Below are positions 61,193 to 64,000 of a stretch of 64,000 bases of DNA, piece after piece. This stretch comes from Paramoeba atlantica (Eukaryota; Discosea): NCBI GenBank assembly GCA_977017575.1, contig CDRNVI010000021.1:124001-188000 (forward strand), written 5' to 3'. Position 1 is the stretch's first letter; each line of letters begins with the position of its first letter. Below the pieces are notes generated by a model. That model was not told the origin of the DNA. It did no database searches and saw nothing but the letters and a program-made list of their open reading frames with translations. Position numbers and translations under genes: made by a program.

Positions 61193-62606
61193 ACAGGGGG
61201 GGCCACGAAAACTGACAAGGTCCGCATTTTAGCGTCCTGAGGCAGTTTGAGCTGATTTTTGTTGCAAACGAGAGATCTCGTTCTGAATATCGTGTCTACG
61301 CTATTTAAAATACAAAAACGTTCGCCGGAAAACATTTCCAATGAGTTACAAAAGTGAAATTTTAAAGATTTTGCAAATTGAAAAACGGGTCTAAAATTCG
61401 TAATTTTTACGTACCGCGGCCCAAAAAGTACCCAGAAAGTAGGTCTTAATAGCCAGTATTCCCTCTATCATGCTCCACAAATTCTCAATCAAATTGAGAT
61501 CAGGAGATTTCGAAGGCCAATCAATAATTTTGATGTCTTCCAACTTACCTATTCTCCTGGCTTCCCCATGCCCTGGCGCGTTGTCAAGGACAATTGTAGC
61601 CCCGGGGCGGCGATGCATCCAGTTGAAAAACCCATTTCGTTTTTTCATTGCATTCAAAAAGACCTCATTTGTAACAGTTTCATTTTGTGCGAACTCATGG
61701 AAACACGCATCAGGCACTTCCCAACGGAGACTGGTGGCCATGAATACATGAACTCCTTTCCCCCCGTACCACCTATCTAATTGTACTGGTGTTTCCTTGG
61801 GGGGGTCAATCATTTTTGCAAGGTACGTAATTTTTTTACCGTGTGATCCGCATCGAAAGATTTTTTCGTCGCACCACATGATACGAGAGCTGATCTGGGC
61901 TGAATCCCTCAAAGTAATCAGCAAGTTGTAGTCTAGCAGCCTTGTGCTCAGCTGTTAAAAAAGGCTTGTGCGACATCGTCTTAATGACGTATCCCATCTT
62001 TTTCAAACTCCGTTTCACGGTGTTTAGACTACATGGATAAAGTACTTTATCCACTCTCTTATGTACCCATTTAAACCCCGGACACCCGAATTGTGTGTCT
62101 CGCTCAGCATCAACAATAGCACAGAGCATGGCTCGGAACTCCTCCGTATCAACGCCGTTATCGCGCGAGTAGGGTGCACGTGCCACGTCACCTGACTCAT
62201 CGAAACGCGCTTTGTACCGAGAGACAGAGCTCTCTGAACAGTTCATCATACGTGCCGTATCCGGAATAGATGTCCCACGGTGTCTTTCGTGTGCGCAGAC
62301 AATGCGCACAGGATATGAACACTGTTCTGGTGATAGCTGGCGACGGTTTAGTCTATTCCGTTTGCCCATAGTAAGGTAAAAAGAAGAAAAAATAGCCTTT
62401 TTTACGTTTTTCGATACTTTTTGCAAAATATTTTGCCCAAAATTTCAATATTTTGTAAATATTTTTTTTTTGATTAGCAGAAACGGGCTCCAAATAGCGT
62501 AGACACGATATTCAGAACGAGATCTCTCGTTTGCAACAAAAATCAGCTCAAACGGCCTCAGGACGCTAAAATGCGGACCTTGTCAGTTTTCGTGGCCCCC
62601 CCTGTA
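61193..62606 (-). mobile_element. Mariner-like element, DD32E family, copy 2
   Basis: TIRs of about 112 bp (61193-61304, 62492-62606), starting TACAGGGGGGGCCACGAAAA, flanked by TA. The transposase is in two overlapping frames separated by one frameshift. Confidence 0.9.
61391..62426 (-). pseudogene. DD32E mariner-like transposase, one frameshift
   Basis: The N-terminal frame (62426-61836) reads MGKRNRLNRRQLSPEQCSYP, TARMMNCSESSVSRYKARFD (HTH) and LKKMGYVIKTMSHKPFLTAE. The catalytic frame (61924-61391) reads SRIMWCDEKIFRCGSHG (first D), ATIVLDNAPGHGEARRI (second D) and SPDLNLIENLWSM (E), with 32 residues between the second D and the E as in copy 1. The overlap is near 61865, so a single frameshift separates the two parts. 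The last residues read into non-conserved sequence. Confidence 0.85.
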
Positions 62607-62786
62607 TACATGTATGCATTAACGTATTTTGGTTGTGGATGCACAATTTGTTATTCCATAATCTCTTCACCATACAGTGTAAGTGATACCAATATACACA
62701 AATAAAATTTTATATACTGTCACCCCCCCCCCGTTTATACTTCCGTTTTCGTCCAGACGAAAAATCAGCACCCCCCCTTTAAACCC
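62607..62786. other. Intergenic region with C runs
   Basis: Contains CCCCCCCCCC at about 62721; no gene is seen. Confidence 0.4.
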
Positions 62787-63075
62787 CTCGACAAGAATAA
62801 GGCACTCCCCTTGTTTTTCGCGTGCAGGGACTCATGGGGGTTGCAGCACCACTTCTTCGTTCAAAATTTTGAGATCTGTGCGTTCCTGGGGTTTTTAGCC
62901 TGTTTTAAAAATTCGAAAAAAATAGTTTGAGAATATAATTTTTGAGAATAGCTTTTGTAAAAATCCAAGTACCGTCCACCAAGGGGAGGATGATACCGTG
63001 GGGAAAATATTATTGTGCCAAATCTTCGAGGACGGTATCCCGAACAAGCAAATGGCATATCTGCTGGAGGCTTCA
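62787..63075 (+). mobile_element. DD35E mariner-like fragment, 5' end only
   Basis: Matches the left end of 50291-51619 (AAACCCCTCGACAAGAATAA, then GTGCAGGGACTCATGGGGGT) and the first codons of its transposase (KSKYRP, then EDGIPNKQMA in another frame). Truncated and frame-broken. Confidence 0.7.
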
Positions 63076-63396
63076 AGTTTTTTGACACCACACGCTGCAG
63101 CATCAGTGAGCATGAACATACGAAACCCTTTGAAAAATAAAGTAAACTACGCTATACATCGTATGTGTTGTGATGAGTACGCTGCAATAAGGTAAACAAT
63201 GTTTTATGCAAACAGGAACAATAGATTCGAAAAAAGTTTCATAAGTATGTGAGGAGTGATTTTCTCGAGCACAAAAAACATAGGATAATACGAGACAACA
63301 ACACAAGAACAGCGAATTACTAGAAGCCCACATAGCAGTAGGTAGCAAATACAAGCAAAATGTATGTAAAACAAGCAAAAATTGAAAAACAAAATA
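63076..63396. other. Intergenic region, no gene seen
   Basis: AT-rich; short ORFs on the minus strand (63103-63407) are hydrophobic and unconvincing. Confidence 0.4.
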
Positions 63397-64000
63397 TTAT
63401 TCGTCAACAGAAATTCCCTCTACATGCATCTCCTGGAACACGCGGGACACAAGTTCTTTCTCGCGTTGCGCTTCCACAGTTGTTGCAGGAACAACGAGGG
63501 TGTTTGCGCGAAGGCTTTGCACACCTCGGACTGGGACAGTGTTAACGTTCCTTTGTAAAGCAGGAAGGAACAGACGCTCAAAGGCTTCAGAGTAAGCGTC
63601 TTCAGCGCGAAACGCACGTAGTGCATGAACTACGAAACGCGTAATCTTTTTCCGTGTTGGTCGACGGAGCTCACTCTGCAGTCCACGCCACGCCGAAAAT
63701 TTCTCGCGATAGTGATGCTTGAACTGTCGGTTGACCGACACATCCACAAGCTGAACAAGGGAAGTGCAGTCGGCAGGAACAAACAGACAGTCCACTTCAC
63801 GTCCGCGAAGGAAAGAGAGAACTTCCTCGAAACGATGCGGTGCGTAGAGATCGACTACGAGCAGCGTCTTCCGTGACGGATACCGTATCCACCAACAAAA
63901 CAACACGTATCATACGTGTACGTGTTGTGGTCCAAAAAAACCTCCTTCAACCAAGCCAGAAAAGAATCGCCTGTAGCCCAGCCAGACACTGTGGTAGTAG
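63397..64000 (-). pseudogene. pogo/DDE_1-like transposase, C-terminal part, open at the window edge
   Basis: The minus frame near the edge reads TTTVSGWATGDSFLAWLKEV, then the 63906-63397 frame reads KTLLVVDLYAPHRFEEVLSF, DCLFVPADCTSLVQLVDVSV, NRQFKHHYREKFSAW and a helical tail. The L-V-V-D...H and V-P-A-x-x-T-S-x-x-Q-x-x-D-V series is the DDE_1 fold of pogo/jerky-type transposases. A frameshift lies near 63875. The protein begins to the right of the window. Confidence 0.75.

Noticed and set aside
63103-63407. Hydrophobic minus ORFs as membrane proteins
   Set aside because: AT-rich sequence with F/L/C-rich translation, no start context and no family.

Overview
This is a eukaryotic nuclear window made almost entirely of transposable elements. 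The evidence is REL-type LINEs, tyrosine-recombinase (YR) retroelements, Tc1/mariner, Merlin and pogo transposons, a tRNA-derived SINE, intron-like acceptor sites and (TA)n microsatellites. There are no bacterial operons, rRNA genes or functional tRNA genes. The host looks like a protist or alga, but nothing here fixes the lineage. Only two or three reading frames near the right end could be host genes: an NTF2-like/RRM protein of G3BP type (57343-58317), an unrecognised 400-aa protein (ending 60903), and an unrecognised frameshifted ORF (49284-49947).

Left part (1-19.1 kb): fragments of one REL-type LINE family. They include RT pieces with a YLDD box, a C-terminal zinc finger plus restriction-like endonuclease, and a conserved N-terminal domain of unknown identity. 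An almost full-length fossil YR retroelement (6574-13358, minus strand, order gag - YR - RT - RNase H, split direct repeats) sits inside one of these LINEs. Another internally deleted LINE (8024-9862) lies inside the YR element with a 14-bp target duplication. A DD32E mariner-like element (14608-16736) and a further LINE (17289-19113) follow.

Centre (19.2-40.2 kb): a tandem array of 12 nearly identical 1,691/1,692-bp units. Each unit carries the right end of a TIR element that has a perfect 9-bp target duplication, an antisense ORF pair of unknown function, and the catalytic part of a Merlin (IS1595/ISXO2-like) transposase with one shared frameshift. The array begins inside the TIR element and ends exactly at the natural stop codon of the transposase. 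Sequence variants are distributed as a mosaic among units.

Right part (40.2-64 kb): a 5'-truncated second copy of the YR element (plus strand), and a second, older YR subfamily (minus strand) interrupted by a tRNA-derived SINE with an 11-bp target duplication and by a structured repeat whose stems covary. Three DD35E mariner-like elements follow, one with an intact 336-aa transposase, then a Tc1 element with a head-to-head inverted duplication, APE-LINE pieces, the host-like genes flanking a second Merlin element, a second DD32E mariner and a pogo-like transposase running off the right edge.

The most unusual items are the Merlin-derived satellite array, the covarying hairpin module (43044-43242 and 8511-8570), the 61-63-bp poly(A)-tailed insert found twice (911-1219), and the Merlin end that overlaps the start of the 59.6-kb gene.
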